DNA from: Ascarosepion bandense
Taxonomy: Eukaryota; Mollusca; Cephalopoda; Sepiida; Sepiidae
Assembly: GCA_037127315.1 (NCBI GenBank)
Contig: JBBBDQ010000421.1
Span: 2,967,501-3,031,500, forward strand
Reading direction: 5' to 3'
DNA length: 64,000 bases
Part shown: in pieces, positions 63,881-64,000 of the stretch
Layout: each line of letters begins with the position of its first letter
How positions within the stretch are numbered: the first letter of the stretch is position 1
Program-made: the position numbers and the translations under genes
Notes under the pieces: generated by a model
Told to the model about the DNA's origin: nothing
Seen by the model: the letters and a program-made list of their open reading frames with translations, nothing else
Database searches by the model: none

Positions 63881-64000
63881 TTAAATATATTCACGCAAAA
63901 AAAAAAAAGAAAAAAAAAAAAGAAAGACACACACACAGCGCACGCGCTGACATGGAACTACGTTCCTCGCGCGGTTTTTTCTTTCTTTTCTTTTTTTGTG
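63881..64000. repeat. A-rich and CA-rich low-complexity end
   Basis: A/G-rich run, a short CA run, GCGCACGCGC, then T-rich sequence to the window end. Confidence 0.8.

Overview
The window looks like intergenic or intronic DNA from an animal genome, and I found no host protein-coding exon, rRNA gene or functional tRNA gene that I can defend. It is AT-rich, full of long (TA)n, (GATA)n and (CA)n tracts, and packed with decayed transposable elements. The mix points to an invertebrate animal: several tRNA-derived SINEs, 5S-rRNA-derived SINEs, Penelope-like elements (PLEs), RTE-like and Jockey/CR1-like LINEs, non-autonomous Helitrons, and hAT, Tc1 and mariner relics. A mollusc, possibly a cephalopod, is my best guess, but that is inference and was not tested by search.

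Layout. 0-5 kb: Helitrons H1 and H2 beside a LINE 3' end, a large GATA/CATA block carrying an orphan Helitron terminus, then a PLE with a readable GIY-YIG endonuclease region. 5.4-8 kb: one decayed hAT transposon with a nested SINE. 10-14 kb: Helitron H3, an I-group LINE RNase H fragment and a Jockey/CR1-like reverse transcriptase. 14-19.4 kb: a tandem duplication, a SINE-bearing duplicated segment, Tc1 pieces, several PLE ends and two consecutive long palindromes. 21-26 kb: GATA blocks, Helitrons H4 and H5, an RTE fragment and a chimeric 5S-tRNA SINE. 27-30 kb: a Tc1 transposon split by a 656-bp composite insertion, then a LINE. 31-34 kb: a 5S SINE with perfect target-site duplication, polypyrimidine DNA and a tRNA-like SINE. 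34-40 kb: PLE ends and three large inverted-repeat structures. 42-48 kb: RTE fragments in opposite orientation, a LINE and PLE copies. 50-54 kb: a tRNA-like tandem array, a MITE and Helitron H6. 55-64 kb: mariner, LINE and RTE relics, a minisatellite, Helitron H7 and a LINE interrupted by a second chimeric SINE.

The most interesting thread is a set of hammerhead-ribozyme motifs in repeats that resemble PLE terminal repeats. One family (copies at 16.3, 37.2 and 37.7 kb) can be folded by eye into helix I, the CUGAUGA core, helix II, GAAA, helix III and a UA cleavage site. A second family (17.5, 34.2, 40.1 and 40.2 kb) has the same parts with a very short helix III and a UC or UU site. The second thread is nested retroposition: the chimeric SINEs, the Tc1 insertion and the hAT insertion preserve boundaries or target-site duplications that date events relative to each other.

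All coordinates were read by eye. Repeat ends may be off by a few bases, and family names rest on protein or terminal motifs only.
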